Of a stretch of 64,000 bases of DNA, positions 36,052 through 48,984 are shown piece after piece. The notes beneath the pieces are model-generated. The model worked only from the letters and a program-made list of their open reading frames with translations. It did no database searches and was not told where the DNA came from. The DNA comes from Paragyromitra xinjiangensis (Eukaryota > Ascomycota > Pezizomycetes > Pezizales > Discinaceae). Position 1 is the first letter of the stretch. Each line of letters starts with the position of its first letter. The position numbers were made by a program, and so were the translations under genes. The stretch spans positions 62,001 to 126,000 of the forward strand of contig JBCAMK010000009.1 in assembly GCA_038503065.1 (NCBI GenBank), in the 5' to 3' direction.

Positions 36052-39000
36052 ATTACAATAAAAATGACCTGGGTTTGTACTCAAGTCCTTATTTTGAGGA
36101 TTGACGTCGTTAACCTACTCACAGAAACCGACATTCGAGGACATGCCTTAGGTCACACCAACAGCAACACCTATAGATGCTGCTTTTTTGAAACTGGGTA
36201 GTGGATTTTCGATATATTTCCTATTTCCTTTATATTTACCGAAAATTTTCATACGGACTTGCTTATGGCGGGAAAAGCTAGTCTTTTGGTCAGGTTATGT
36301 ATTTGGGAATTGGTGTTGATGCGGCTGGGCAGCCATTGGAAGTGATGAAGAATTTGCTCCACGAGCCTCGTGTAACCTAGCTTCATACTAAACGTACAGT
36401 AGCGCAGAAGCCGTAGGCGATAGACAATGGAACGAGCCTAGTAGCTCCTCATGATAATGAACGGAAAAGAGAGGTGAGAAAGCGGGGCAGATATTCTTGG
36501 CTTGAGGCTCAAAAATCGGTCATCCTATGCGATAGCCCTAACAATCTACCATACTACGATCTAAGATTTGTAGGCTAAACTATTCTGAGTTTTGGCAGCA
36601 GGGTTATGTACCGAGTGATGGACTGTGGAGTGACCTGACGAAAAAAAGAGGGATTGAGAGCCACTCGAACAAAGAAAGCCCAGCCCCAATATCTTACCCT
36701 GCTTAGCAGTAAATGCTAGTATTTATGTGATGCCTTTGTTCTTGCGCAGACGTTAGGCTCTTCCTCCCAATTCCTCCATCATCCATCCTTAATTCCACAA
36801 GAATGTATTTCCCTACGTCCGGAACGATCCCGTTCGAGATTGTTCCCGAGATTCTCCATTTTGTTGAAAACTTCTACGACCTTTTCATTTTAATATCTTC
36901 ATCATCTATCTTCTACAACCTATTTACCAAACTCAAGCAATCAGCCTTCACGCAAGTGGCTTAGAATACGGTGGGCTCAGATTCATGGAAGGGAGCTGCA
37001 ACAATTCCGGTATACCAGCGAGAATCGAATCAAGAGATGATTACCTTGGAATATATTCTAGATTATGCTACTCTCCCTTAAGCTTTCACCCTCAAAGCAG
37101 CACAACCAGCAACCGATTGCAAATAAACGATTTCGAGACCCGAAGCAGCATTCGCAACCTTATCTCTGGAATCTCTCCAGATGACGGCCTTCAATTCGAA
37201 AGCATTGATACTACAACTACCCCTATCATGGCTTTCTCTTCCACTGTGTCGGTTCCTTCCTCCTCTAATCCCCCACTGATGGTCCCCGTACCTACTGCTG
37301 GATAAGCTTCTCGCGAAACAGTCCTAGGCTTACAAAATGTTTCTATTAACCATTCAACACCCAGAATACGATCCGGCATTCCATTCATCGCAAGCCACTC
37401 TCGCAGAACGAGGTTATTGATCTTTCCCTACTGTCACAGGCTATTCTCACCTAGCCTCACTACGAAGACCACAGTGATGATTTGTGTGCTTACTCGCGAA
37501 ACTTATTCAGCATTTTCGAAAATCCTATCGGCAGCGATTGGCGAAAGACAAGCGAGAATATTTTTACCTGGAATTTACTTTTTATTTCGATGCTGCCACA
37601 AGTACATGTTCGACGATATCATATTCGATGATGAATACGAATTCCTGCTGGATGGATTCATTCGTTAGCCACCCACCTAATACGCTCAGCAGTGTGACGA
37701 ACTTATCACGAAGTACAATTTCACGTGTGGTTAGAGTCACAGCCATGCCTCTCCTAGCTGCCTGAAACATTGGCCTTCCGAAACGCGAGGAGATTGAACT
37801 TGGAGGAGCTTTAGCACGGAGGTCTTTGTGATCAAGCGTTCACAGATTCAAACCATTGAACCTGCGGTGTGGTTGATCCTTTAAATAACACTCGGCTTAT
37901 TAACAAATCCAGTTGCAACAAATTGCCATTCACTCTAAGCTGGGAGACTCTCTTGAGCCATTCTCCATTCCAGTGAGTTTCTATTGCGAAATCTTCTACT
38001 TTTTCTTATAAGACTACAATTCGTACCCGTCAAACATGGTGCATTCTTGTACCCAACGTTTAATGGAGTCTCGGCTTAACGAAAGCTTGCAGAAGGGCTA
38101 TAGTCCCATCGCGTGGTATTCTCTCGGACCTGCTTCGGCGGTTTACATCTCTGGAGATACCCTAAGGACTGGTAGCATGATACATATCAGAGCCAGAATC
38201 AAATAGTGTCTGGGCATGATACGAGCCTATGATAGGATTTCGGGACAAGATCGTTACATTCAAGAAGAGTAAAAGGGAGAACATTACAAAGGACTCTAAA
38301 ATGCTGCAAAAAAAGGTGTCGCACATACCAAACTTATTCCAGCAAATCGAGCCATCGCACACTGAACTCCCAGCTCCTCAACTATTAAAACACCCGAACA
38401 TACAATAACTCTCGTCTCCCTCTTATGGGAGTTCACTCTCAAAAGCATATCTAACTATTCACATCAGCACATTGCCGTAAATACAACCCAGAAGACAAAA
38501 CTCAACCCCAGCGGCGCCTCTCCGCGCAGAAAACGATCCGGCAACATGCAGCCTTCCCTACTCCAAGCCCAGCTCCCTAACCACCTGCATCTACAACCCT
38601 CTAGAATCATCCCATCTCTGCATTAAGCCTTCTCAAGGCGCCATGATGTCATTCCAAGAGCAAACCAACAAATCAGGAATAGTTATAACATCTCCTCGGT
38701 CCATGACTTTTAAATACGCCCAGGTGTGGAGACTTTAAAATATTTCAGAAAAGTGCTATTCTTCTGCGAGTGCAGAAATTTGCCGACTGTGAGCTCGGGG
38801 TTAGGTCCCTCAAGCTACGTTATTGATTATGGGACGATAGGGAGCTCGCCCAGGAATTTTCGGGCTGTTTTGGGGTTCGATGGTTTGGAGCCACCTTGGG
38901 GATTTCGATAAGCTAGCGCGCCCGATGGTAGAGCTATGAAATAGCTTGCATGCTCTCTCTAGCTCTGGGAAGATACCAGTTTCAAGTCCAAGGGACCCGC

Positions 39001-40050
39001 GGCAGTAGCAAGTTCACCAAGCACTAGTAGCTGTGCATACTTGGGGTAAACCGACCCCCCATAGCAAAGACAGCTACCCAACCCCCAGAGCTCATCCCAC
39101 CACTATACTGGCCCTTCCCCGGTTCAAGACACCCCAGGAAAAACACCCCCGGATCTGACAGTTCGTAAACGGCTAAAGGAGCTCAAAAGAGTATCCATAT
39201 GTCAGATGACACCTGAAACCCTCGGATTCTTGAAGCGCCTCTCGTGTCCAGGTTTCTGGATTTGTGTTCCAGTACTGTTATTAGTATTCCACTAAGCGGG
39301 ATCCAAACCAGGTGGCTGTATTGAGATGCAGTATAAACCCACATGACAGCCCGATAAGGCCTATGAGATATTTCAAGAGTAGAAGTTATGCAGGTGGATT
39401 AGATATCTCCCACTACTAAAACACAGCGCCAAATCCGGTAAGATCACGCTGCACTCGTACGTTTAATCCATAAAGAAAGATAACCGGAAAACCCCAGGTT
39501 TTTCCATGACTTACCTGGATCGATGGGGTGTAGTCGAATCAGCGATGTCTAAGGTCCAGCCGTGATGGAAACGCTGTGATTAGAATCCTATGCGAGGCTT
39601 ACAGGGGTGTCAGAACTTTCTTCCATCAACCCCTTCTGTTACCTCATCCCGTTCGCTATTACCCCGCCTCGTCATCTTATTGCTAGATATCACATTTGCT
39701 TCATCTCCGCATTAAAAATGCCTCACCGTCACTGGGGAGTTTCGCTGCGTCAAGCTTCGATGCCTTCTAGCGTGTTTCCTTAACAGTAGGATAACCACAC
39801 AACAATCTGGACATAAACACCTAGTAGCTTAATAGAAACCCACCCTTGGGTTATTCACTTCCCAAAAATAATCAAGACAGTGACACGAGTGTGGGGCAGT
39901 GATATCAGGCCCCCAATGATCGTCAGAACCGCGCCGCACGAGACAGGCCCCCGAGTGATACCCCATGAAGAACCCCTAACCCCCATGCAGTCCAATTCCA
40001 AACTATCGATCCTCATGCAATGTCAACGGGACAACGCTGGCAGTTGATTG
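36052..40050. other. Gene-poor region with a decayed F-box start
   Basis: About 4 kb lies between the SET gene and the large inverted-repeat element. Besides the F-box-like relic at 36,803 I see only unconnected short frames. A weak tRNA-like pattern near 38,900-38,990 is discussed under rejected items. Confidence 0.5.
36803..36964 (+). pseudogene. F-box-like N-terminal fragment, probably decayed gene
   Basis: An ATG frame of 53 residues resembles the opening of fungal F-box proteins: IPFEIVPEILHFVENFYDLF, then ISSSSIFYNLF. It stops at a TAG. Downstream frames to about 37,765 have patches that could be the continuation (for example QHFRKSYRQRLAKDKREYF near 37,500) but in other frames. I infer a relic of a larger F-box gene. 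A real 53-residue protein is less likely. Confidence 0.4.
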
Positions 40051-40056
40051 GAAGTG

Positions 40057-40109
40057 TACGGCGGCTCATAGCTACTAAAGTCCGATCTGAAGATTTGACT
40101 GCAGCAACC
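40057..40109 (+). repeat. Left terminal inverted repeat of the 13.1-kb element
   Basis: It matches the reverse complement of 53,138-53,190 at 50 of 53 positions. It is preceded by the target duplication GAAGTG at 40,051-40,056. Confidence 0.93.
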
Positions 40110-40224
40110 ACGAGCAACATACCAAAAACCCCATTAAAAAAAAGTTATTTTTCTTGTAAGTGTTTTAACTAGAATAGAATACAATTGCTAATGAAAAAAT
40201 ATGAAATAATTAAAATCAAGAAAC

Positions 40225-41701
40225 TCATTTCCTGGCACGTAGTCTTGTAAGTTGAGTAGAAATCACATTTGAGTCCTCGGCCACATCCTTTATTTCCTCT
40301 TGAGAGGCTTTAGTAGGATGACATCGAGCCCTTTTCTTAGTGACAACAGGTAATTTCTCAACTTCTTCAGCCATCACATCATGGTCTGAGTTGCTTTCTG
40401 AACCAACAAATTGAGGAGGAGACGAGGCAATATCTAGGTCATTCTCACAGTCGCTATATTCTAGCAATGGGAGAACGGGAAGAGCAGGAGATGACTCTTG
40501 TTCAACTTGCCTATTTCTTTTATTGATAGATGAGGAAGGGCAAGAGTCGTCATCATATACCCGACACATGGATACTGTTCTTTTAATTGGAGGTGGTGAT
40601 GGTGATATATATGGACTCTAAAGTATTAACCATTATTAGTCCACTGGTCAACAAAGTATATAAATCTAGCTTGCTGACTTACTTCTCGACCAACAAAAAG
40701 AGTTGTATGTCGTGCAATCTCTTCTTTTTTAACAAGCTGATCGCCATCCATATCCAGTCCCGATTCCTGTTTGATATTTTTTATAAAGGCATGTGAGACT
40801 TCTTTTTCTTTTTGAGACCGGTCCCGTTTATCCTTTATAGTCCAATACCTCACAACTAGGAATATCTTAGTCATAGCTCCTCCGGGAAAATCTAATAAAA
40901 ATTCCCCAACAGTAATCGGATCTCTTCTCACTTCCAAACGATGAGGTCCTTCTTTTGCACTAAAAAAAGTAGCCGGAATGATTTGTTGGATATCTAAATA
41001 ATCGATATTGACAGCTTCTGCATCCGTCCAGTTCGGTGATGAGTCCAGAAGCATCCGAGCAAATTCTGCAAAGTCTGATATAACTTCTGTAAGGTCCTCA
41101 AAAACTTTAGAAGAAACACCTACTTTAATTAGTATATATTTCCCAAAGTGTGAGCTTGTTGTAGTACCTTACCTAAGTTTTTAAACGAGGTCCACTTATC
41201 AGAACTAGAACCTACAATAACAACAATCTTTCGAGAGTCTCTTGGTGGAATAATTTTTCTTGTATCCCCTTCTTTTACTCCTGGAATGGCTAAACTTGGC
41301 AGCAAACCATACTTGGAACTGCCTTGTTTTTTTGATTTTTTTTCTAATGAACTTTGTGTTATTGATCCTTTTCTATATAATTCAACAATTTCTCGATCGG
41401 TAAACTGACCTGTTTTGAAATGTACTGGCTTAGTAGGTGATCCTTCAGGACTAGATATGATTATCGTTTCCGGTTGTGGTGGGAGAATACTCTTATTTTT
41501 CCCTTTAACATTGGTTCTGCCAGTAATAACTCGTCGGGATGGAACAGGGGCAAAAGTAGGAACAGCAGGTTCAGAAATGATAAATAAATATGCAGGGACT
41601 CGTTCCCCACAACAACGAAAGATTCTGTCAGATGTTTGGGCATGCAAAGTATTTTCCCTCTGGCCACAGTATTCTGAAGGGAGTAATCGTGAGGAAGACA
41701 T
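40225..41701 (-). CDS. Element-encoded protein of unknown function (three exons)
   Basis: There are three exons, 41,701-41,173, 41,104-40,683 and 40,617-40,225, with in-phase GT..AG introns of 68 and 65 bases. The first has ATACTAAT before the acceptor. They give 447 residues. The N-terminal third has Pro/Ser and basic stretches; the middle (exon 2) is the most ordered (VFEDLTEVISDFAEF, GEFLLDFPGGAMTKIFLVV); the C-terminus is Ser/Glu-rich ending LTRLRARK. I recognise no domain. The gene is adjacent to the left inverted repeat and divergent from the integrase gene, so it is probably an accessory or regulatory protein of the transposon. The frame is intact in all exons, unlike the integrase. 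Confidence 0.7.
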
Positions 41702-41831
41702 AATTGTAGGATGGGGTGAATAGGGTAAGTGGGGTAAGGTGTAGTAAAATAGCAGATGAAGAGCAGACGGAGAGCAGGTATGATGAATGTAGAAAATTCA
41801 CAGGACAGTTACAAGATTATATTTGGGAGGT

Positions 41832-42334
41832 TGTAACGACCATGCCGCTCACGATCGTTGCACGTCATTAAGTCAAGAATATGACAGTCCCGTAACATGG
41901 TATTTGTTACTCAAGCGTCAATCGAACTCGTGTTTCAACTCACTTCGTCGTTGTCTTTAGTGTAGACATTATACAAGTGTTGTTATAGTTGAGAAAAGGC
42001 TTCGATTTATAACTTAGAAGATTGCGTACAGAACTAAACTATCTATCTACTCGACCTCTCTTATATAGAGGTCGATACATGACCTTTGTACTCCTCCTAC
42101 GCAATACCATTGCGTAGTCTCTGACGTGTTCATTAGCTATGACTCTATGCCTACGCAAGCTCTTGCGTAGTCATGACTCAGTACATGATGTCATAAGAAA
42201 TCCAACTGCGTAATACATTGCGCGTCCCTTCGTCATGATCTTCATGACGCAATACATGATGTAGTTTCTCCCTCCATTAGTTCCTTTCGTGATGTAATCG
42301 AAATGAATGAAGGTCTCGATAGAGGTTCGTGACA
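41832..42334. mobile_element. LTR-like insertion upstream of the integrase
   Basis: A block of 503 bases starts TGTAACGACC and ends GGTTCGTGACA, so it has TG..CA ends whose outer bases are mutually inverted (TTGTnACGA). It contains a TATA-like CTTATATAGAG at about 42,058 and several TACGCAA/TTGCGTAG inverted words. It looks like a solo LTR. I see no 5-bp duplication at its edges, so it may be a recombined or truncated copy. It sits exactly where the first part of the integrase gene should be. Confidence 0.45.
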
Positions 42335-42335
42335 A

Positions 42336-43583
42336 TTAACTATTCATCATAGGCATCGTATTGCAAGAGCTTTAAAAATAGTAGATCCTACTGGTGTAGA
42401 AAATCGTTGGAAAGGGGTAAACAGACATCATGCGCAGTTTACATGCCCAGGCCCTAATTGGTGTTGGTCTATCGATGGACATTTAAAACTACAAATGTTC
42501 GGGATAGAGATTTATGCTGCTATTGACTCATATTCCCATTACATTACCTGGTTCTCATCATGTGGTGTTAAAAACTGGTATAAGTATATTGAGTCAGTTT
42601 TTAAATGTCATAAGAACATAATTGTATGCGCTGCGTATACGGGCAGACAGGGGAACAGAGACCATGATGACAGCAGAAGCATTTTGGGGATTGCATCAAG
42701 TTGAGAATCCTGAAGTCACATTTCCAGAAGTGTTTTGGTATGGGACATCTACACGAAACGTTAGAATTGAAAGTTGGTGGGGGCAGCTTACGAAAGGTGC
42801 ATCACAGAATGGAAAGTATGGTTCACCAACGATTTATTAGTATTCTTTTATATCCTACAGGTTTAAAGTATTAATTGTATATATATAGAGACACTTTCGA
42901 AAGCTACAACAAGATCACTTATTCTACGAAGATAATATGGAAGATACTATATCTCTTATATATATTTATCTCCCACTATTACGAGAGAAGTTGCAGCAAT
43001 TTGTGGAATGGTGGAATGATCACAAAATAAGAAAACAAAGCAAGAGACCAAATCTTCCCACTGGCGAACCATACTATAATTACTATTTTCCGCCAGATGG
43101 AGTACAAGACTATGGAACTTGTCCGTCATTTGAGTGGATCGATAATCACCGGAACAAGAAATTAAGAAATACAGAAACTAATGCATTATATGGTATTAAA
43201 CTCTCTCAGCTCTTTACAATCTAGTTATATGTACTAACTTGTAAGACCATGATGAGTATCTACCGGAAGCTACTATGGCTTACTGTTATGCTTTATTACA
43301 CAAGGCAGGATTTCCACCACAGGTGAAATATGAAGATACCATGCCTGATGGACAAAGATCTCATTTGATTATGTATTGCTTTTTACGTACTCATCTGAGA
43401 AGGCATGTAGCAAAAGGAAATAAAGCTCCACAACTCTCATTACTTCATAAACCTCTAGAAAATAAGCGACAAAGAGGTTGTAGAGGCTTAAAAACGAATG
43501 AACAAGAGATAGAATTCTCAGGAGAGGAGGAAGATGAGGTAACAGACAGTTCAATAGATAGTAGTGACAACAATGAAGATTAA
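42336..43583 (+). pseudogene. Integrase-core (DDE) transposase gene, 5' truncated and frameshifted
   Basis: The frames give a retroviral-type integrase core: PGPNWCWSIDGHLKLQMFG (first Asp), AAIDSYSHYITW, then after a one-base frame break near 42,640 RADRGTETMMTAEAFWG (second Asp), and STRNVRIESWWGQL (catalytic Glu). An intron starts at 42,816 (GTATGG). The conserved tail LREKLQQFVEWWNDHKIR followed by PNLPTGEPYYNYYFP is next. A further intron at 43,193-43,245 leads to the last exon (from 43,246; DHDEYLPEATMAYCYALL) ending at 43,583 in an acidic Ser/Asp tail. The D, D and E are all still present. The N-terminal part is missing where the LTR-like block lies. This copy is therefore probably dead. 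The family is the eukaryotic integrase-core transposase group common in fungi. Confidence 0.8.
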
Positions 43584-43784
43584 AACACTTATATATGTTT
43601 ATATATGTGTGTGGTCATGTAGGTCATGTGGGTAGAATGGTTAAGAGTTTTGTCAGCAGAGGATTTCTTAGTGGGCTATTGCTGTTCAACATTGCCTGTC
43701 AATTTACCACTTTATATTGGAACATGATGATCTACAATGTTTCTCACACCTATATATCTTTTAACTTTAACTATATGTAATACA

Positions 43785-43955
43785 CTCACCCACACTTGTC
43801 CACCTCGCTTACACTTGTCTACCTCGCCCACACTCATTCACACTCGTTCACCTTGCCCAAACTTGTCCACCTTGCCCACTGGCACACTCAACCACACTCA
43901 CCCACCCCACCCACATCCGTCCACCTAGCCCACACTCATCCACACTAGTCCACCT
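43785..43955. repeat. CCACACTCGTCCACCTCGCC-type minisatellite, copy 1
   Basis: Imperfect tandem words of CACACTCGTCCAC and CACCTCGCC alternate on the plus strand. The same array type occurs at 48,985-49,262. Element B (43,976-48,277) lies between the two, so they could have been one array before insertion. Confidence 0.75.
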
Positions 43956-44144
43956 GTAACGGACCCACAAGGCTGCATCAGCAAAACTGATTCTGATCCA
44001 GGCTTGCACTTCCAGGTCCCGCATCTTCCAGGATGTCTGAGTGTTGGTGTGGGAGGGTCCTGAGCGCAACTGGATCAACCACCCGTGTTGTGGCGCACCC
44101 TGGTACCTGCAGGAATGAAGGACTGTGCTCCAGCACACCCCATG

Positions 44145-45962
44145 CATCAGCAAAAAGGGATGCCCGCCTGGGCGCGATGGGCAAGAACCTGGGCGTGGCC
44201 CCAACGCCCAGTACGCCTGCTTGCGTCCAGCTGCGTCCATAAGTCTAGTACGCCCATACGTTCGTTCTATTGCTCGCCCCAGCACGTTGGTACGCCTAGT
44301 ACGGCCATACGCTTGCTCTATAGCTCGCCCTAGTACGTCCATACGCCCATGCGCCCACATACGCCCACGGCCACACGCCCACACGCCCACATACGCCTAT
44401 GCGCCCATACGCTTGCTCTATTGCTCGCCTCAGCATGCATAGACGCCTAGTACGCCCATACAATCGCTCTATCATACGCCCAACCGCTCTATCATATGCC
44501 CATGCGCCCACATACGCCCTTGCGCAGCCCAATTGCTCTATCATACGCCCATGCGCCCATATACTGTCTCCTGGCCGCAAATTCAGCCAAGTCGAAACCC
44601 TAACCCTCGGTTACCCGACCCTCCTAGGCTCATCATGACCTCACACGCGCCTTCCGCCAGCAATTCCCTTATATCAACCACACACCCCACCTCCTGCTCG
44701 CCTCCCACCTCCTGCTCGCCTCCCACCTCTCCACCTCCCCCCTCTCCACCTCCCGCTTGCCCCACCTCTCCAATCCCCACCTCTTACCCGTCAATCGACT
44801 GTGCTAACATGCTGTACTATAGAGTCAATTCAGGAGTCAATTTGGAGGCTTAGAAACAGCCGATTCGGAGTCAATTCGGGAGTCAATTCGGAGTCTATTG
44901 AGCAGCCAATTCGGAGTCTATTCAGGAGTCTATTCGGAGTCTATTCAGGAGCCTATTCAGGAGCCTATTCCGCAGTCAATTCGGAGCCTATTCGGGAGCC
45001 TATTCAGCAGTCAATTCAGGAGTCGATTCGGAGACTCGGAAACAGCCAATTCGGAGTCTATTCAGGAGTCAATTCGGCAGTCAATTCAGCAGGATTCGGA
45101 GGCTCAGAAATAGCCGATTCGGGTCAATTCAGGAGTCAATTCAGGAGTCAATTTGGCAGTGGATTCGGAGGCTCGGAAACAGCCTATTCGGAGGCAGGAA
45201 AGCACGGGATTCGGAGTCTATTCGGGAGTCAATTCAGCAGGATTCGGAGGCTTAGAAACAGCCGATTCGGACTCGATTGAGGAGTCAATTCAGCAGTGGA
45301 TTCAGCAGGATTCGGAGGCTTAGAAACAGCCGATTCGGAGTCTATTTGGGAGTCTATTCGGCAGTCAATTCGGCAGTCAATTCAGCAGGATTCGGAGTCT
45401 ATTTGGGAGTCTATTCGGCAGTCAATTCAGCACGATTCGGAGTCTATTTAGGAGTCAATTCGGCAGTGGATTCAGCAGGATTTGGAGGCTCAGAAACAGC
45501 CGATTCGGGGTCAATTCAGGAGTCAATTCGTGAGTCAATTCAGAGGCAGGCAGACAGCTGACTCGGAGGCTGCTTGGGAGGTTGCTTGGGAGTCGATTTG
45601 GAGGCAGCTGGATCAGAGCGGAAGCAAGATAATGGGTGGAATTGCGTCCTACATGTACATAGAGCAGAATAGACTTTTAGTGCCATACAAAGCAGCGTGA
45701 CAAGCAGCGTGACATCGTACGCCCAATGCGCCCAATGCGCCCATGGGAGGCTATACGTCCAGTATGTCAGGCTCGGATTTTCCAGGCCTGCGCCTGGGCG
45801 TGGACGAGGCAGGTCCTACGTCCAGCACGCCCAGCGCGCCCAGACGTACGCCATACTAGACGATGCGCCTAACGCAGTGCCTAAAAAAAATCCGAGCCCA
45901 GTGCGCCTAGTGCGCCTACTGCTCTAGGCGCGACCGGACGCAGACCGGGCTTTTTGCTGATG
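44145..45962. mobile_element. Element A: CATCAGCAAAAAG-ended element nested in B
   Basis: Ends are CATCAGCAAAAAG at both sides when read inward (13 matching bases), flanked by TG (44,143-44,144 and 45,963-45,964). Length is 1,818 bases. Subterminal regions are packed with ACGCCC/GCGCCC words (44,180-44,570 and 45,700-45,930). The centre is a minisatellite. No gene is seen. Confidence 0.65.
44822..45610. repeat. 11-12-base minisatellite (GGAGTCTATTC / GGAGTCAATTC), forward block
   Basis: Dozens of imperfect copies of an 11-12-base unit are interspersed with GGAGGCTTAGAAACAGCCG spacers. All frames that stay open here give SIRSLF- or GVYS-like repeats and are not treated as genes. The block lies inside element A. 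Confidence 0.9.
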
Positions 45963-46564
45963 TGGACCTCGCTTGCATGGCCATGGACCTTCCTGGAGCT
46001 CCTGGAGCTCAGCTTCACGGTCCGTGGTCCTCTCTGGAGTTTCGTACCCATCTCCGGTGCCAATCAGGGTTCGCTTTTCTAGGTCCATGGTGCTCTCTGG
46101 ATACCACTGAAGTGCGTACCCCCACTCCACCAGCGCCCTGAGGCACGTACCTGCCCTCTATTAGACCCCCGAATTGCGCACCCCGCTGACAGGAGATCGC
46201 AGGACTCAGACCTCGCTTGCAAGCGACAATCAATAACCCTGACCTTAGGGACTTAGCGAATTTTTGGTGAATGCCTTTCGCTGCCACCCGTACCCTACCG
46301 TTGCCACCTTACCCCTATTCTCCAACTCCCACCCATTCACACCCACCCACACCCCCTATTGCCGTTCCCTCCCTACTTTGCAGTTACATGAACTTTGCTA
46401 ACATCGTGACTTCAGTTCCCACATCCCACATACATTCAGACATCGTTGACAGCAGACATAGGACCCTATTACATCGGACCTCGCTTGGTCGGACCCTTTC
46501 AGCCGCAGACCCCTTCAGCAGCAGACCTCGCTCGCTTCCACAGCCTGCTGAATCGACTGTGTGA

Positions 46565-47810
46565 GAGCCTCCCGAGCAGCCTCCGAATCGGCTGTTTCTA
46601 AGCCTCCGAATTGACTCCTGAATTGACTCCTGAATAGACTCCGAATTGGCTGCTCAATAGACTCCGAATCGACTCCCGAATAGGCTCCGAATTGACTTCT
46701 GAATAGACTCCGAATCGACTCCCGAATTGACTCCGAATCGGCTGTTTCTGAGCCTCCGGATCCACTGCTGAATTGACTGCCGAATAGACTCCGAATCGGC
46801 TGTTTCTAAGCCTCCGAATCCCGCTGAATTGACTGCTGAATTGACTGCTCAATAGACTCCGAATCAACTCCCGAATAGGCTCCGAATTGACTGCTGAATA
46901 GGCTCCCGAATAGACTCCGAATCCTGCTGAATTGACTGCTGAATTGACTCCTGAATAGACTCCTGAATAGACTCCGAATCAACTCCCGAATTGACTCCGA
47001 ATTGGCTGTTTCTGAGCCTCCGAATCCACTGCTGGATTGACTGCCGAATAGACTCCGAATCGGCTGTTTCTAAGCCTCCGAATCCTGCTGAATTGACTGC
47101 TGAATTGACTGCTCAATAGACTCCGAATCGACTCCCGAATAGGCTCCGAATTGACTGCTGAATAGGCTCCCGAATAGACTCCGAATCCTGCTGAATTAAC
47201 TGCTGAATTGACTCCTGAATAGACTCCTGAATAGACTCTGAATCGACTCCCGAATTGACTCCGAATCGGCTGTTTCTGAGCCTCCGAATCCACTGCTGAA
47301 TTGACTGCCGAATAGACTCCGAATCGGCTGTTTCTAAGCCTCCGAATCCTGCTGAATTGACTGCTCAATAGACTCCGAATCGACTCCCAAATAGGCTCCT
47401 GAATAGGCTCCGAATCGACGGCTGAATCCACTGCTGAATAGACTCCGAATAGACTCCGAATCGGCTGTTTCAAAGCCTCCGAATCCTGCTGAATTGACTC
47501 CTGAATAGGCTCCTGAATAGACTCTGAATCCTGCCGAATTGACTGCTGAATTGACTGCTGAATAGGCTCCCGAATAGACTCCGAATCAGCTATTTCTGAT
47601 CCTCCGAATCCTGCCGAATTGACTGCCGAATTGACTGCTGAATAGGCTCCCGAATAGACTCCGAATCAGCTGTTTCTAAGCCTCCGAATCCTGCGGAATT
47701 GACTGCCGAATTGGCTCTGAATCGGCCGTTACTAAGCCTCCGAATCCTGCCGAATTGAATGCTCAATTGACTGCTGAATAGACTCCGAATCGACTGCGTG
47801 CCAGCGCCTA
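46565..47810. repeat. Same minisatellite in inverted orientation
   Basis: The unit and spacer of 44,822-45,610 appear here as their complement (GACTCCTGAATAG, CGGCTGTTTCTAAGCCTCCG). With the forward block it forms a long imperfect inverted repeat with an interval of about 1 kb. It lies inside element B, outside element A. Confidence 0.9.
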
Positions 47811-48984
47811 AAACAACTGCTGAATAGCAGACCAAACAATTGATTTAGGCACAGGTGGGTTTAGTGCGGGGGGGGGTTTGCCTCCAGTGGCGACTGCTTG
47901 ATTTTGTACATAGAGATCCTATAGTGTAGCTTTTCAATATACGTAGCCGAATTGATACCAATAATCATGTGCATTCGTGTACCCCTAGTAGTAGTATTAT
48001 TGGCGCCCTACAGCCGCCCTATAAGTGGCCTACAAGCGACCTACAAGCGACAGTGTGGTCCACAGGAATTGATGGAGCTCCAGGAAGGTCTGCCATCTAT
48101 GGTAGGTGGTCCAGGGAGGTCCACGAGGGTCCGTGAGAAGTGGTGTGTGGTCCGGGAACCGTGTGCAAGGGTCCTTGGGATATGGCTGTTCCATGGACTG
48201 GCACTTGCCTCCATCTGGTCCGCGCCATCCATGAGGGTCCAGGAGCGCCCGGGAGCCGAGAATCGGTTTTGCTGATGTGTTACATGCGAAAGGTAGAATA
48301 GACCCGGGCAGACGGAGAGGTACAAGGACCAGCATGAGTGGAGTAGCTACCACATGCTAGGGAACACCAGTACCCCGCTGACCTGGTGGTTAGGAACATC
48401 CGGAGGTGCTAAGGCTGACGGGCCTGTAGCAGATCTCCGATGACATCAAGCACATAGAAATGCGGTTGAGTTCCTAATCCACCTGTGCATGCCCCACCAG
48501 CTATGGCTGATAGGCGGCGCAACTGGGAGAACTATTCTAGCGGACACCTGACGCAACTATGGACTGATTAGCGCCATGCAAGTAGTCCTGCAGGACTAGG
48601 CTGGCGGATCATAGAGTCCTGACTGGTAGAGCAGTGCATAAGGAGCGGTTGCACATGAGGTGCAGAACTCCAGCGGAATGTGAGAGAACACTTCCGAAGG
48701 GAACCGCCCATGATCACTGACAGGATTCAGGGTTAACCGGATCCCCCAGCTGAGTAGAACTGAGTAGAGGCAGCGAGCATGCAGTACTACAAGTACTGGC
48801 GAGCCCCGCCACCAGTTGCTCTTCTCCATCTTGAACCAGAGACCGAGTGACGAGAATTACCGAGTTCCGCCCTTAAGATTATTGAGTATACTGCACGAAA
48901 ATACTTTAAGATCTCAGCCTGACTTTAGTATAAGCAACGGCCGTTTTCCTACCTAGCCTTAGTAGTTGTCTAGAGGACCACCCC

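Larger units (their letters stand above)
43976..48277. mobile_element. Element B: non-autonomous element with CATCAGCAAAAC termini
   Basis: The left end reads CATCAGCAAAACTGATTCT and the right end, inverted, CATCAGCAAAACCGATTCT. Both are flanked by TG (43,974-43,975 and 48,278-48,279). Length is 4,302 bases. It holds no credible gene. It contains element A and a minisatellite block. The subterminal parts are rich in GGTCC/CCAGG words. Confidence 0.65.

Noticed and set aside
38900..38990. tRNA-like pattern with GTTTCAAGTCC
   Set aside because: B-box deviates (TTTCAAG for TTCGANN), no matching acceptor stem or terminator was found.
44801..45700. Long open frames with SIRSLF/GVYS peptide repeats, also on the minus strand at 46.6-47.8 kb
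   Set aside because: They are translations of an 11-12-base minisatellite whose unit has few stops; frames overlap each other in several phases.
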